Positions 8,428 through 17,663 are shown, counted from the stretch's first letter. The stretch is DNA of 64,000 nucleotides from Priestia abyssalis (GCF_002019595.1 NZ_KV917369.1:778458-842457); one strand, 5' to 3'. Numbers and translations: made by a program. The notes: generated from the letters alone by a model not told the origin.

Positions 8428-8556
8428 TGATTTTTTTCTTGTATCTTGACCTACTCGCAAAGGTCTTCGTATAAGAGGCAGGGAAGAAGCTTCCCGATCT
8501 CTTATGCATAAAGAATGTAGCACGGGTGTTCTTTGCCCGTGCTACATTCTTTATGT
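8428..8556 (-). repeat. Intergenic hairpin repeat, form A, copy 2
   Basis: Reverse orientation, directly 3' of mreBH. A 20-bp perfect stem at 8507-8526 and 8536-8555 (arm CATAAAGAATGTAGCACGGG) is followed on the minus strand by a second stem built on ATAAGAG/CTCTTAT with GGGAAG/CTTCCC. Then comes the conserved tail in diverged form: GAAGACCTTTGCGAGTAGGT then CAAGATACAAGAA. The first stem could also terminate transcription between the converging aldolase and mreBH genes. Confidence 0.75.
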
Positions 8557-8563
8557 GGATTTT

Positions 8564-9571
8564 TTATTTCAGCGCTTTTTGAATTTTATCAATAAAGGTT
8601 AACGAACGGCCTGTTCCGATGGCCACAGCTTCCAATGGACTTGGTGCGATATTAACGGGAACGACGATTACTTCACTCAGCCACTCTTGCATGCCGTTTA
8701 ATAAGGCACCGCCTCCACATATGATGACACCACGGTCCACAATATCACCGCTTAATTCAGCGGGACAATCTTCGAGCGTCGCGCGAATCGCTTCTAACAC
8801 ATGGAGGAGCGATTCTTTAATCGCACCTTGAATTTCATAAGAATTGACGTTGATCGTTTTTGGTAAGCCTGTTACTAAATCACGCCCGCGTACGTCCATC
8901 GTTTTTTCTTCATGTTCAATAGGCGCATAGCCGATTTCCATTTTGATCTGTTCGGCTGTTCGTTCCCCGATGAGTAAATTGTACTTCTTGCGGATATGCT
9001 GGACGATATCGTCATCAAAATTATCTCCGCCGATGCGAATCGAATTGCAAGAAACAACTCCTCCGAAGGAAATAATCGCGACTTCCGTTGTCCCTCCGCC
9101 GATATCTACAACGACGTTTGCTACGGGCTCTTCTACAGGCAAGTCCGCCCCGATGGCAGCTGCTACAGGTTCTTCAATTAAGTGGACTTCTTTCGCCCCG
9201 CAGTTTTTGACTGCATCATGGATGGCACGGCGTTCTACTGTAGTAGAACCGGATGGTGTGCAAACAACAACAGTCGGTTTACGAAGAGAGAACCCGGATG
9301 TTTTCGTAATTTTTTTCATAATATGTTTCAGCATGTTTGTAGTGACATCAAAATCAGCGATAACTCCTTTTTTTAACGGACGCATTGCGACGATTCTGCC
9401 GGGAGTTTTCCCAATCATGCTTTTCGCTTCGGCCCCTACAGCCAATACATTTTTCGTTTCTGTATCAATGGCCACTACTGAAGGCTCGTTTAAAATAATA
9501 CCTTTATTTTTGCTATAGACAAGGACATTGGCTGTCCCTAAATCAATTCCAATCTCAGTGTTTGAGAACAT
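8564..9571 (-). CDS. mreBH: Rod-shape determining protein MreBH
   Basis: 335 residues from ATG 9571 (GGGTG 5 nt upstream); a TTG 12 nt further out is less likely. It is a bacterial actin: [13 protein letters not shown] (phosphate 1), [14 protein letters not shown] (phosphate 2) and [13 protein letters not shown] (adenosine loop). The paralogue call rests on recalled MreBH-specific wording, [18 protein letters not shown] and [14 protein letters not shown], and on length 335 as in Bacillus subtilis MreBH; MreB and Mbl differ at these places. It polymerises at the membrane and guides lateral wall synthesis and hydrolases. Monocistronic by layout. I see no clear promoter; SigI-type control known in B. 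subtilis could not be confirmed. Confidence 0.9.
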   Translation of the reverse strand: MFSNTEIGIDLGTANVLVYSKNKGIILNEPSVVAIDTETKNVLAVGAEAKSMIGKTPGRIVAMRPLKKGVIADFDVTTNMLKHIMKKITKTSGFSLRKPTVVVCTPSGSTTVERRAIHDAVKNCGAKEVHLIEEPVAAAIGADLPVEEPVANVVVDIGGGTTEVAIISFGGVVSCNSIRIGGDNFDDDIVQHIRKKYNLLIGERTAEQIKMEIGYAPIEHEEKTMDVRGRDLVTGLPKTINVNSYEIQGAIKESLLHVLEAIRATLEDCPAELSGDIVDRGVIICGGGALLNGMQEWLSEVIVVPVNIAPSPLEAVAIGTGRSLTFIDKIQKALK

Positions 9572-9667
9572 CTTTTCACCCAATTTCTTTAGAGTTGCAG
9601 TCTCACATAGATATTCTATAGTTTATGACGAATTTTGCGGATAGGGGAATAGTGCAAAATATGGAAT

Positions 9668-9800
9668 ATACGTCGATCGTGTAACGCGGAGAAAGCATCC
9701 GTGTTACACGATCGGCGTATAACCGGTTCAAAAAGCCGCCATATGTCGGCTTGTCGAATGCTTATATAAAGAGCGTTGAACCCAATCAAGAGGAGAGAAC
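9668..9800 (+). repeat. Intergenic hairpin repeat, form A, diverged copy 3
   Basis: Arms 9668-9689 and 9699-9720 (22 bp, two G:U-type differences) are followed by a weak second stem (AAGCCG / CGGCTT, 9732-9754) and a degraded tail, GAACCCAATCAAGAGGAGAG. It lies upstream of mreBH in the gene-free stretch 9572-9955 and is one of only two copies without a same-strand gene just before it. Confidence 0.5.
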
Positions 9801-9955
9801 GGAGAAGCCGCTAAGGCATGAAAGTTATAGGCAATGTAAAAAAAGTAATCTGATTGACATAAAAAAGGATAGGAATGAACCGTGAAAAAAGTCCAGGGTT
9901 TTAAGGGATTTTTGTCGAAGAAGTAAAAAAACAAACGAACAAAGGGGAATACTTA

Positions 9956-10105
9956 ATGGGAATATTAGGAGTAATTGCAGCTTTTTTCATCTTATATGAA
10001 CTGATTGACTTGAATGAAACAGTTAAAGCACTATATAGATCGATTTGGAAAATTCGGCATGATCAAAGGGCGGTCATGTCAAATTTTCTAGACCTATGCG
10101 GATGA
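9956..10105 (+). CDS. Small hydrophobic protein, unrecognised
   Basis: 49 residues, with AAAGGGG 8 nt before the ATG. The N-terminus MGILGVIAAFFILYEL is a short membrane segment followed by IDLNETVKALYRSIWKIR. From about residue 23 onward the coding sequence lies inside form-B repeat copy 2, so the basic C-terminal half (ending FLDLCG) is supplied by the repeat. It may be a small membrane peptide whose original stop was replaced, or a chance ORF with a good ribosome site. No family recognised. Confidence 0.4.
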   Translation: MGILGVIAAFFILYELIDLNETVKALYRSIWKIRHDQRAVMSNFLDLCG

Positions 10106-10185
10106 TTCAAGTTGTCCGGATGACCGATTGCGGTACCCTTTGATGAGAGGAAGATGTGTCGAGTTATTAAGTGGAATATACATAA
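10023..10185 (+). repeat. Intergenic hairpin repeat, form B, copy 2
   Basis: Stem TGGAAAATTCGGCATGA / TCATGTCAAATTTTCTA, then AGACCTATGCGGATGATTCA. A far-end motif GTGTCGAGTTATTAAGTGGA at ~10155 recurs after copies at 14535 and 38501. This is the fullest B copy, about 160 bp, and it overlaps the end of the small ORF at 9956. Nothing else is supported up to 10383. Confidence 0.65.
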
Positions 10186-10383
10186 AAAACAATTAGAGCA
10201 GAAGGAAAATTAAAGATAAAAGAATAGAAAAGTGAAAAAAGTAAAAAAGAATGAAAAATTTTAAAAGGTTAAGTGAGATTCATATATAATGAAGGTGTCG
10301 CATTTTAATGGAAGGATGTTATCTTGAGCAAAAGGCAACAATGTTCAAGAAAAGGGCCTAATAGATAGAAAGAAGGAGAAAAT

Positions 10384-11664
10384 GTGAGTAAATTATCTTC
10401 ATCGGCCACGATGTTCGCTTCTATTCAGTGGCTGTTTTTCATTTTTGCCAATACAGTTGTTGTCCCCATTTCCATTGGGGACGCGTTTCAATTGCCGCCT
10501 GAGCAAATTGCGTTCGCGGTTCGGAGCTCGTTTATCGTCACGGGAATCGCCTGTTTGCTTCAAGGGTGGATTGGACACCGTTATCCCCTATTGGAAGGGC
10601 ACTCGGGTATATGGTGGGGGCTCATACTTAGTTTATGTACATCTGCTTCTTCTGTCGGCATGACATATGCGGAGGTAGGCGGAGGCTTGGCGCTTGGGAT
10701 TTTGCTGGCAGGTGCAGCGACTGCGCTCATCGGGGTATTCAATTTAGTTCCGCTTTTACAACGGATTTTTACGCCCATGGTAATGAGCGTATACTTGTTA
10801 TTGTTAGCTATCCAGCTTATTCTTATTTTCTTTAAAGGTATGTTAAAGGTGACAGAAGAGGGCCAGCTGGATTTACCGGTCAGCCTTTTTTCTATGGCTA
10901 TCGTGCTTCTTGTGACCATCATCAGTATAAAAGGCAAGGGGTTAATCAGCAATTTTGCCATTTTAATTGGAATTGTGGTGGGATGGGTTTTGTATATTTG
11001 GTTATTCCCAACAGCAGAATCTGTCAGCAGCAGTCACTTCACCTTTTCGCTCTTTCCGTGGGGAGAACCGCAGCTTCAGTTCGGAATCGTCATCACGGCT
11101 TTTTTGGCGGGGATGCTAAATGCGAGTAACACATTAGCTTCCATTCGGGCATCGGAAAAGCTTCATGGAACCGTGACAGAAAATCGCCAATACCGAAATT
11201 CATTCACCATTACGGGGATTTTCACTTGTATTGCAGCTGTATTCGGTCTTGTTCCTTATGCACCGTTTACCTCTTCCATCGGCTTTTTGGAAAGTACAAG
11301 AATTTTGGAGAAAAAGCCCTTTTACATTGGAGGTGCTTTGTTTGTCATGCTTGGTATTGTGCCTGCACTGGGGACTTTGTTTTCGACATTGCCGGTCACA
11401 GTCGGAAATGCGGTGTTATTTGTCGCCTATTTGCAGTTGTTTGGAACAGCTTTGCGCAGTATTCAAACATATGTGTTTAATTCCAAAACAATTTATCGGA
11501 TTGCACTTCCAACCTTATTGGGGATATCTTTAATGAATATATCTCCAAATCTATTCAGTAATATATCTGTATACATTCGACCTCTTATAAGCAATGGATT
11601 GTTAATGGGGATTTTATTAGCCATCTTGTGCGAGAAGGCGGTAAAATGGTCGAACTATGAATAA
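10384..11664 (+). CDS. Xanthine/uracil-type nucleobase permease (NCS2 family)
   Basis: 426 residues from GTG 10384 behind GAAGGAG (the overlapping ATG reads straight into TGA). About 12 membrane segments. Family-like features include LLEGHSGIWWGL near residue 70, which resembles the substrate-site region of NCS2 permeases, and IPALGTLFSTLP-type text (VPALGTLFSTLPVTVGNAV) in the second inverted half. It imports a purine or pyrimidine by ion symport. It stands alone; no purine riboswitch aptamer was recognised in the 280-bp leader, although TATAAT occurs at 10285-10290. Substrate not determinable; general purine/pyrimidine permeases of Bacillus are the nearest fit. Confidence 0.75.
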   Translation: MSKLSSSATMFASIQWLFFIFANTVVVPISIGDAFQLPPEQIAFAVRSSFIVTGIACLLQGWIGHRYPLLEGHSGIWWGLILSLCTSASSVGMTYAEVGGGLALGILLAGAATALIGVFNLVPLLQRIFTPMVMSVYLLLLAIQLILIFFKGMLKVTEEGQLDLPVSLFSMAIVLLVTIISIKGKGLISNFAILIGIVVGWVLYIWLFPTAESVSSSHFTFSLFPWGEPQLQFGIVITAFLAGMLNASNTLASIRASEKLHGTVTENRQYRNSFTITGIFTCIAAVFGLVPYAPFTSSIGFLESTRILEKKPFYIGGALFVMLGIVPALGTLFSTLPVTVGNAVLFVAYLQLFGTALRSIQTYVFNSKTIYRIALPTLLGISLMNISPNLFSNISVYIRPLISNGLLMGILLAILCEKAVKWSNYE

Positions 11665-11674
11665 ATCAAATCCA

Positions 11675-11787
11675 CGTAACGAAAGGGACACGGCAGAGTA
11701 TCCGTGTCCCTTTCGTTACGCATAAGCATTGGGAAGCTCTCTAGCGGTTTTTTCTCGAATGTTTATATAAGAACCTTTGTAGGTTTA
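11675..11787 (+). repeat. Intergenic hairpin repeat, form A, copy 4
   Basis: A 19-bp perfect stem, CGTAACGAAAGGGACACGG (11675-11693) with its complement (11702-11720), begins 10 bp after the permease stop. A degenerate second stem region and the tail AGAACCTTTGTAGGTTTA follow. Confidence 0.7.
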
Positions 11788-11852
11788 GGTCTAGAAAATT
11801 TGATGTGGCTGTCCTTTGGCCATGCCGAACTTTCTAAATTAATCTATATACA
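11788..11852 (-). repeat. Intergenic hairpin repeat, form B, copy 3
   Basis: Reverse-oriented B stem TAGAAAATTTGATGTGGC / GCCATGCCGAACTTTCTA, joined directly to the tail of form-A copy 4, so the two elements face each other. The remaining 11853-12052 is AT-rich without a gene. Confidence 0.6.
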
Positions 11853-12052
11853 TAGGTATAAAGGTTTATAGTTTGTTACATAGGGGATGTGAATTATCGA
11901 CTATAAAAAAGCATAGCCGAGAATAATGTTCAATTTACATAACAGAAGTTATATAAATACTATGAATTTAGTAATGGTTATACGATTAACTTTCGTTAAT
12001 AATCTTTAATTTTCATAGGATAATTTTTCAAAAAAATAAGTCAATCAGATTA

Positions 12053-12104
12053 TTGTTGTAAAAAAATAGTAAGTTATAATCGAAATACAATATCTGAATT
12101 CAGA
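12053..12104 (+). promoter_or_regulatory. Promoter of the M6 metalloprotease gene with 12-bp palindrome
   Basis: -35 TTGTTG (12053-12058), 16-bp spacer, -10 TATAAT (12075-12080). The perfect palindrome TCTGAATTCAGA (12093-12104) lies about 13-24 bp after the -10 and could be an operator. It does not fit the PlcR box. Confidence 0.5.
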
Positions 12105-12140
12105 AAATTATATTTATTCTTACTTATTTTGGGGGTATAT

Positions 12141-14534
12141 ATGAGAAAGCTAAGACGTTCTGTAGAAAAAAGAAAAAAAGAAATGTCCAGATTGGCCAGG
12201 GTTACAGCTGGATCTGTACTGGCAGGAAGCTTATTGTTTGGTTCAACTTTATCGACACCTGTACAAGCTGAGACAGCTTCAAACAGCACAGTAGAGTCTG
12301 CGCCAATTGATACAAATATTATTCCGGAAGAACGGCTTGCTAAGGCACTGCAAGAACGAGGCATTATTTCAAAAAATGCGTCAGCTGAGGCTGTTCAAAA
12401 AGCAGTAAAACAATACATTGCACAAAAGAACGGAAATATAATTCCAGAACATCATCATAATGATGAAAAAATGGATCAGAAAGCAAAGAAGCTTTTAAAG
12501 AAGCAAAAAGAAAAATGGGCAAAGCAGTTAGATAAAAATCATAAGAACTTAAAAAAAGGAAAGCCAAATGGCATCGTTAAGGTAGATTCGGCGAAACAAG
12601 CAAGCTATAACGGAGAAGTTCGTACAGATAAAGTACTTGTTTTATTAACTGAATTTTCCGATTTTAAACATAATAATGTCGTTCAAGAAGAAGGGTATAT
12701 GTATGCGAAAGATTTTAGCAGTGCGCATTATGAAAAATTAATGTTCGGGGATGAAGAGTTTACTTTATTCAATGGTGAAAAAATCCAGACTTTCAAGCAA
12801 TATTATGAAGAGCAGTCAGGCGGAAGCTATACGGTCGACGGGAAGGTCTCTGAATGGCTGACGGTCCCCGGGACGGCAAGAGAATACGGTGACGATAATC
12901 CAAATGGCGGCCATGATAATTTAAATCCAAAGGGCCCTCGTGACCTGGTGAAAGATGCATTGAAGGCAGCCGTTGAATCGGGGATTGACTTGGCCGAATA
13001 TGATGAATTTGATTTATATGATATTGATGGAGATGGAAATCAAAACGAGCCGGACGGCTTAGTGGATCACTTAATGATTATTCATGCCGGCACGGGTCAA
13101 GAGGCTGGCGGCGGTAAGTTGGGCAATGACGCGATTTGGTCACACCGCTGGACACTCGATGGTGTCCATAAAGTAGAAGGGACAGAGGCGAAAGTCAACT
13201 ATTGGGACGGTCAGATGGCTGCGTACGATTACACGATCCAGCCGGAAGATGGCGCTGTCGGGGTATTTGCGCATGAATTCGGCCATGACCTGGGTTTGCC
13301 GGATGAGTATGATACGCAGTACACAGGAGAGGGTGAACCGGTTGCTTCATGGTCTATCATGAGCGGAGGCAGCTGGAACGGTAAAGTAGCAGGTACGGCA
13401 CCATCCAGCTTTTCGCCGCAAAATAAAGAATTTTTCCAAAAGGTCATGGGCGGCAACTGGGTTAATATGACGGAAATCAATTATGAGGATATTACAAAAT
13501 CCGGGGTATTGGCGTTTATCGATCAAAGTGTAACAAAGTCAAAAAATCCAGGAGTTGTAAAAGTGAATTTACCGCAAAAAGCAGTGGACGGGATTAAGTC
13601 TGGTTTCGGTCAAAAGTATTATTACAGCACAAAAGGCGACGACCTCCATACAAGTCTTGTGACACCTCAGTTTGACTTGACGAATGCAAGGAGTGCCACT
13701 TTCAATTACAAGGGGTATTACGATATTGAATTTGAGTATGATTATTTATATGTAAACGCTGTAACAGAAAATGGGGAGAAGACATTGATTGATACAATTG
13801 GTGATGATGATACAGACGGAGATGCACGGGCTGAATCTTCAAAAAGCGAGTGGGTGGACAAGTCATATGATTTAAGCCAATTCGCAGGCCAAAAAGTAAA
13901 GCTTGTATTTGAATATGTGACAGACGGCGGATTAGCGTTGGATGGATTTGCCTTAGATGATGCAGAGCTGACAGTAGATGGACAAAGGGTCTTCTTCGAT
14001 GACGCAGAAGGTGAGCCGCAATTCGAGCTTGACGGATTTGAAGTATCCAACGGCAAGTATATGAAAAATAACTATTACTATTTAGAGTGGAGAAACTATG
14101 CGGGTGCTGACCGATCTCTTGCCTATTCACGCGGTGCCAAGTACAATACGGGATTAGTCGTATGGTACGGGGATGAAAGCTTTACAGACAACTGGGTCGG
14201 AATGCATCCGGGTGAAGGGTTTTTAGGTGTGGTCGATGCCCATCCGGAAGCGGTTGCGAATACGGAAGGAAAATATACGCAAAGCACCCGCTATCAAGTA
14301 GCGGATGCAGCTTTCTCATTGGATGCTACACCTGCGTTTACAGTTTCCAATCCTGTACGAGGCATTTACAATTTTACGAGTTTACCGGGGATAAGCATTT
14401 TTGATGATTCTCGTTCTTATATGGATCAAGATATCGACGATGCGGGACGTCTTGTTCCAAACCACGGCTTAAAATTCCAAGTTGTCGGTGAAGCGAAGGA
14501 CAACTCGGCAGGTGCTGTTTGGATACGTAAATAA
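12141..14534 (+). CDS. ina: Secreted M6-family zinc metalloprotease, immune inhibitor A type
   Basis: 797 residues from ATG 12141 (an upstream in-frame TTG is unlikely). A long basic n-region and hydrophobic core end in TPVQA, a good signal peptidase site. A Lys-rich propeptide region follows (~residues 95-150). The zinc site [15 protein letters not shown] is at 378-392, with HExxH at 378-382. An Asp-rich [13 protein letters not shown] stretch around 300 may bind calcium. The C-terminal half holds a MAM/beta-sandwich-like domain as in Bacillus InhA and Vibrio PrtV. InhA proteins (~795 residues) degrade antibacterial peptides and host proteins outside the cell. Single gene; repeat B4 and a terminator follow. 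Confidence 0.9.
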   Translation: MRKLRRSVEKRKKEMSRLARVTAGSVLAGSLLFGSTLSTPVQAETASNSTVESAPIDTNIIPEERLAKALQERGIISKNASAEAVQKAVKQYIAQKNGNIIPEHHHNDEKMDQKAKKLLKKQKEKWAKQLDKNHKNLKKGKPNGIVKVDSAKQASYNGEVRTDKVLVLLTEFSDFKHNNVVQEEGYMYAKDFSSAHYEKLMFGDEEFTLFNGEKIQTFKQYYEEQSGGSYTVDGKVSEWLTVPGTAREYGDDNPNGGHDNLNPKGPRDLVKDALKAAVESGIDLAEYDEFDLYDIDGDGNQNEPDGLVDHLMIIHAGTGQEAGGGKLGNDAIWSHRWTLDGVHKVEGTEAKVNYWDGQMAAYDYTIQPEDGAVGVFAHEFGHDLGLPDEYDTQYTGEGEPVASWSIMSGGSWNGKVAGTAPSSFSPQNKEFFQKVMGGNWVNMTEINYEDITKSGVLAFIDQSVTKSKNPGVVKVNLPQKAVDGIKSGFGQKYYYSTKGDDLHTSLVTPQFDLTNARSATFNYKGYYDIEFEYDYLYVNAVTENGEKTLIDTIGDDDTDGDARAESSKSEWVDKSYDLSQFAGQKVKLVFEYVTDGGLALDGFALDDAELTVDGQRVFFDDAEGEPQFELDGFEVSNGKYMKNNYYYLEWRNYAGADRSLAYSRGAKYNTGLVVWYGDESFTDNWVGMHPGEGFLGVVDAHPEAVANTEGKYTQSTRYQVADAAFSLDATPAFTVSNPVRGIYNFTSLPGISIFDDSRSYMDQDIDDAGRLVPNHGLKFQVVGEAKDNSAGAVWIRK

Positions 14535-14690
14535 CTATATATTGATTTAGAACATTTGGCATGACCAAAGAACGGCCATGTCAAATGTTCTACCTTCGAG
14601 GGCAGATTCAAGTTGTCTGAATTGCCGATTGTGATGTCTCTGGATTAAATGAGTATGTGTCGAGTTATTCAGTACAATATTATAGTACAA
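14535..14690 (+). repeat. Intergenic hairpin repeat, form B, copy 4
   Basis: Stem TAGAACATTTGGCATG (14548-14563) with CATGTCAAATGTTCTA (14577-14592), one mismatch. Compared with copy 1, an A:T pair has become C:G on both sides (AGAACATT/AATGTTCT versus AGAAAATT/AATTTTCT). The tail region GATTCAAGTTGTCTG and the far-end motif GTGTCGAGTTATTCAGTACA follow. It begins right after the protease stop. Confidence 0.7.
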
Positions 14691-14710
14691 ATCAGTTTTT
14701 GTGATGGATT

Positions 14711-14740
14711 AGAGGCTTATAGGAAAGCCTCTTTTTTTTA
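14711..14740 (+). terminator. Rho-independent terminator after the protease gene
   Basis: AGAGGCTT / AAGCCTCT stem (14711-14718 and 14725-14732) followed by TTTTTTTA. Confidence 0.75.
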
Positions 14741-14834
14741 TTCCCATAAAGAGGATGAGAAAGTAAAGGAACCTGTAAAATTTAATAATAGAAAGGAGAA
14801 GAATTTGTCAAAATAAAACAATAGGGAAAAACGA

Positions 14835-14926
14835 GTCAAGTTTACAGCTTGACACCTGTCAAAAAAACATTGAATTGTGAACAAGGCCTCTTTATAATAT
14901 GTTAAGTGTCAAGTTTTTAGTTTACA
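14835..14926 (+). promoter_or_regulatory. niaP promoter with probable NiaR operators
   Basis: -35 TTGAAT (14870-14875), 17-bp spacer, -10 TATAAT (14893-14898). Upstream is the inverted repeat GTCAAG-N7-CTTGAC (14835-14853) followed by ACACCTGTC. Downstream is AGTGTCAAGTTTTTAGTTTA at ~14904. TGTCAAG-like half sites flanking the promoter resemble sites described for the niacin-responsive repressor NiaR (YrxA), recalled from family knowledge. Confidence 0.55.
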
Positions 14927-14949
14927 TATGTAAAATCAGGGGGTTACCA

Positions 14950-16152
14950 ATGACAAAAGTTAAAAATATATCAAATCGGAAGCTGCTAGGCATTGCAGGG
15001 CTTGGCTGGCTGTTTGATGCCATGGATGTAGGAATGTTGTCCTTTATTATAGCTGCACTGCAGAAAGATTGGAATTTATCCGTGCAGCAAATGGGATGGA
15101 TTGGAAGCGTCAACTCGATTGGAATGGCCGTCGGTGCCTTGTTGTTCGGTTTGTTGGCAGATAAAATCGGACGTAAACAAGTCTTTATTATGACACTGTT
15201 ATTGTTTTCAATCGGAAGCGGATTATCAGCTTTCACGACAACGCTTGCGATGTTTTTACTGCTCCGCTTTTTCATCGGAATGGGGCTTGGGGGAGAACTG
15301 CCTGTTGCCTCTACATTGGTTGCGGAAACCGTATCTGCCAAAGACCGGGGGAAAGTGGTGGTGCTGCTTGAGAGTTTTTGGGCGGGAGGCTGGTTGATTG
15401 CCGCACTTATTTCCTTTTTCGTTATTCCCAAATTCGGATGGCAAACAGCCTTGCTGTTGAGTGCTATTCCGGCGTTCTATGCCTTGTATTTACGCTGGAA
15501 TTTACCGGATTCACCGCGCTTTGAAGCGGTTCAAACAGAAAAAAGGTCAATGTTTCAAAATATTGCTGATGTCTGGTCTAAACCATATCGCCGTGAAACC
15601 ATCATGCTTTGGGTTCTTTGGTTTTGTGTCGTTTTTTCCTATTACGGAATGTTTTTATGGCTGCCGAGCGTTATGGTCATGAAGGGCTTCAGTCTTATTA
15701 AAAGTTTCCAATATGTCTTGATCATGACACTCGCTCAGCTTCCAGGGTATTTCAGCGCTGCTTGGCTGATTGAGCGGGCAGGACGAAAGTTTGTACTGAT
15801 CACTTATTTAACCGGAACCGCAGTGAGTGCCTATTTTTTCGGAAATGCGGATTCGCTGCCATTATTGCTCACATCAGGTATTTTCCTATCGTTCTTCAAC
15901 TTGGGAGCCTGGGGCGGTTTATATGCCTACACGCCGGAGCAGTATCCGACAAAAATTCGCGGAACAGGGGCTGGGATGGCCGCCTCATTCGGCCGGATCG
16001 GCGGTATTCTCGGACCGCTTTTAGTCGGGTATCTTATTGCACAGGAGACATCGATTACGACTATTTTTGTGATTTTTTGTATCGCTATTGTAATAGGGGC
16101 TTTGGCAGTTTTATTATTAGGAAAAGAAACGAAAGCGATAGAGCTTGAATAA
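14950..16152 (+). CDS. niaP: Niacin transporter NiaP (major facilitator superfamily)
   Basis: 400 residues from ATG 14950 (CAGGGGG upstream). Twelve membrane segments; the MFS signature GLLADKIGRKQVF follows TM2, RFFIGMGLGGELPVA lies in TM4, and ERAGRKFVLI is the repeat of the signature in the second half. The N-terminal text GIAGLGWLFDAMDVGMLSFI is characteristic of Bacillus YceI, shown to be the niacin transporter NiaP. The NiaR-like sites in its promoter support this: uptake of nicotinate or nicotinamide for NAD synthesis. Other aromatic-acid MFS carriers are the alternative. Confidence 0.8.
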   Translation: MTKVKNISNRKLLGIAGLGWLFDAMDVGMLSFIIAALQKDWNLSVQQMGWIGSVNSIGMAVGALLFGLLADKIGRKQVFIMTLLLFSIGSGLSAFTTTLAMFLLLRFFIGMGLGGELPVASTLVAETVSAKDRGKVVVLLESFWAGGWLIAALISFFVIPKFGWQTALLLSAIPAFYALYLRWNLPDSPRFEAVQTEKRSMFQNIADVWSKPYRRETIMLWVLWFCVVFSYYGMFLWLPSVMVMKGFSLIKSFQYVLIMTLAQLPGYFSAAWLIERAGRKFVLITYLTGTAVSAYFFGNADSLPLLLTSGIFLSFFNLGAWGGLYAYTPEQYPTKIRGTGAGMAASFGRIGGILGPLLVGYLIAQETSITTIFVIFCIAIVIGALAVLLLGKETKAIELE

Positions 16153-16164
16153 ATAAATCCACAT

Positions 16165-16304
16165 AAATAACTGAACATGGATAAAAAAACATCCATGTTC
16201 AGTTATTTACGCATAAGCGGCTGACAACATCCCTTACGGACCCTTGCAGCCGCTTATACGAGAACCTTTGTGGGTTTATTCAAGATAGAAGAACAGAAAA
16301 GCTT
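16165..16304 (+). repeat. Intergenic hairpin repeat, form A, copy 5
   Basis: An 18-bp perfect stem, AAATAACTGAACATGGAT (16165-16182) with 16191-16208, starts 12 bp after the niaP stop. The second stem is ATAAGCGGCTG (16213-16223) / CAGCCGCTTAT (16247-16257). The tail from 16258 reads ACGAGAACCTTTGTGGGTTT then ATTCAAGATAGAAGAACAG. This is the best-preserved copy of the whole layout. Confidence 0.8.
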
Positions 16305-16333
16305 AAATAGAAGAAATTCCGATAGCCCAAATC

Positions 16334-16372
16334 AAAAAGAGTGGTGTGCAAATGCATCACTCTTTTCTTGTG
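16334..16372 (+). terminator. Terminator downstream of niaP
   Basis: AAAAAGAGTGGTG pairs with CATCACTCTTTT (16355-16366, one G:U) and is followed by CTTGTGTTTC. Between it and 16508 a CTTCAATCAGTGGAGGAT segment resembles other intergenic stretches of this window (form C). Confidence 0.5.
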
Positions 16373-16507
16373 TTTCAAGGAATGGAGGCTAAGAAGAAGG
16401 AACTTTAGCTACCTTTGTATAAAGTATTATATAGAGTAAACCTTCAATCAGTGGAGGATGCTGTCCGTTAGAACGGGGTAAATTATGCAGATGAGGAGAG
16501 AGGAAGG

Positions 16508-17404
16508 ATGGAACAGCAAGTACGCATCGGCAGCATTATTCGGGATCTGCGCAAACTGGTCGGGTTGTCACAAAAAGAATTAGCGGAAGGTATTTGTACG
16601 CAGGCCCAAATCAGTAAGCTGGAAAACGGGGATGAGTATCCTTATAGCATTACGTTATATGAAATTTCAAAGCGCCTTGGTGTAGACATGAATTATTTTT
16701 TTCATAGCATTGAAACGCCAAGACTTGATTATGTAGAAGAAGTGAAACATTTGATCAGGCAATATATCCGAAAGAGAGATTATGAAGCAGTTGCCCATAT
16801 CATCCAGCGGGAAAGTAATAGTCCGCTTTTTCAAACCCCTGCTAATAAACAGTTTTTATTGTGGCATGAGGGGATATGCCATTATTATGTTTATAAAAAC
16901 AAAGAGATGTGCTTAGACAAACTTCATGAAGCCATTAAGCTTACCCAATCGTCAGATTCTTATTATAAAGAGCGGGAAATTGAAATTTTAAACAGCATCG
17001 CGATCATTCACGATGAAGAAAAAGAGTTTACAAAAGCGATAGAGATTTACAGAATGGCGCTAGCCCAATTGAAATATTTGCCTCAAGTCAAAGATGAAAA
17101 AATCAAAATTCGCATTTTGTATGGATTGGCCCGGACGTTAACAGAAATGGGAGAGTATAGAGAATCGTTGATGTACAGCGAGAGAGGTATTCATCTATGC
17201 ATCAGCTGTGAGTCTCTCTACTTGTTCGGAGAATTGCATTATCAATCCGGCTGCAATTTAATTAAAATGGGGCAAAAAGAGAAGGGAACAAGCTACTTAG
17301 AAAAAGCCATCTTCATTTTTGAACTGGAAAAGAACGAGAAATTTGCCGGACTAGTAAGACAGCACATGAAAAAATTATTAGGCAAGCCTACCAATGCTAT
17401 GTAG
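16508..17404 (+). CDS. PlcR-like RRNPP-family transcriptional regulator (HTH plus TPR)
   Basis: 298 residues. The N-terminal XRE helix-turn-helix spans ~8-62 (IIRDLRKLVGLSQKELAEGI then QAQISKLENG). The remainder is all-helical, with TPR-like repeats (FTKAIEIYRMALAQL; YGLARTLTEMGEYRESLMYS; GCNLIKMGQKEKGTSYLEKA). Length and order match PlcR (285 residues), which binds a re-imported peptide in its TPR domain and then activates secreted-virulence genes. A short secretion-signal peptide gene begins about 300 bp downstream on the same strand, the usual RRNPP arrangement. Targets are unknown; the metalloprotease 2 kb upstream would be a reasonable test. A Rap-type phosphatase is excluded by the HTH. 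Confidence 0.8.
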   Translation: MEQQVRIGSIIRDLRKLVGLSQKELAEGICTQAQISKLENGDEYPYSITLYEISKRLGVDMNYFFHSIETPRLDYVEEVKHLIRQYIRKRDYEAVAHIIQRESNSPLFQTPANKQFLLWHEGICHYYVYKNKEMCLDKLHEAIKLTQSSDSYYKEREIEILNSIAIIHDEEKEFTKAIEIYRMALAQLKYLPQVKDEKIKIRILYGLARTLTEMGEYRESLMYSERGIHLCISCESLYLFGELHYQSGCNLIKMGQKEKGTSYLEKAIFIFELEKNEKFAGLVRQHMKKLLGKPTNAM

Positions 17405-17455
17405 ATCGATTTAGAAAATTCGACATGACCAAAGAATGGCCATGCCAAATAACTT
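17401..17455 (+). repeat. Intergenic hairpin repeat, form B, truncated copy 5
   Basis: Begins in the stop codon of the RRNPP gene: TAGATCGATTTAGAAAATTC, then GACATGACCAAAGAATGGCC and ATGCCAAAT. The expected closing TTTTCTA and tail are replaced by AACTTGAATAAG, so the right arm is broken. Confidence 0.6.
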
Positions 17456-17464
17456 GAATAAGAT

Positions 17465-17548
17465 AATAGAAAGAGTGGGAGAACCCGTACGGGTTCTCCC
17501 ACTCTTTCTATTCGGGAAGGATGGGTATTCTACCCATCCTTCCCGAAT
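17465..17548. repeat. Two adjacent perfect palindromes
   Basis: The first spans 17465-17512, 24-bp arms with no spacer, centred on CCCGTACGGG. The second is 17510-17527 with 17531-17548, 18-bp arms around a 3-nt loop, built on CGGGAAGGATGGGTA. They overlap by 3 bp and no long T-run follows. They separate the regulator from the peptide gene and could form strong hairpins or a cruciform. Confidence 0.75.
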
Positions 17549-17631
17549 ATTATTATAATTATATGTTTGGAACAAAACAGAAGTTTATCGTTCATTTGAT
17601 GCAGTTTTTTCGTATAGAACACGTGACAACG

Positions 17632-17663
17632 TTCCTACATCATTTTAGAAGACAAGTTATAAT
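17632..17663 (+). promoter_or_regulatory. Candidate promoter of the signal-peptide gene
   Basis: A perfect -10 TATAAT (17658-17663) has only a poor -35 (TTCCTA, 17632-17637), as expected for an activated promoter. GAAC-N10-GTTC half sites (17617-17634) overlap the -35 and may be the activator site. Confidence 0.35.

Noticed and set aside
8564-9571. Annotation as mbl or mreB
   Set aside because: Residue patterns and the 335-residue length fit MreBH better, and the solitary location without mreCD argues against mreB.
12093-12104. PlcR box in the protease promoter
   Set aside because: TCTGAATTCAGA lacks the TATGNA..TNCATA ends of the PlcR box; only a generic palindrome can be claimed.
7230-16304. 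Form A repeats as CRISPR or tRNA-like structures
   Set aside because: Copies are kilobases apart with no spacers, and the stems do not form a cloverleaf or carry tRNA consensus boxes.
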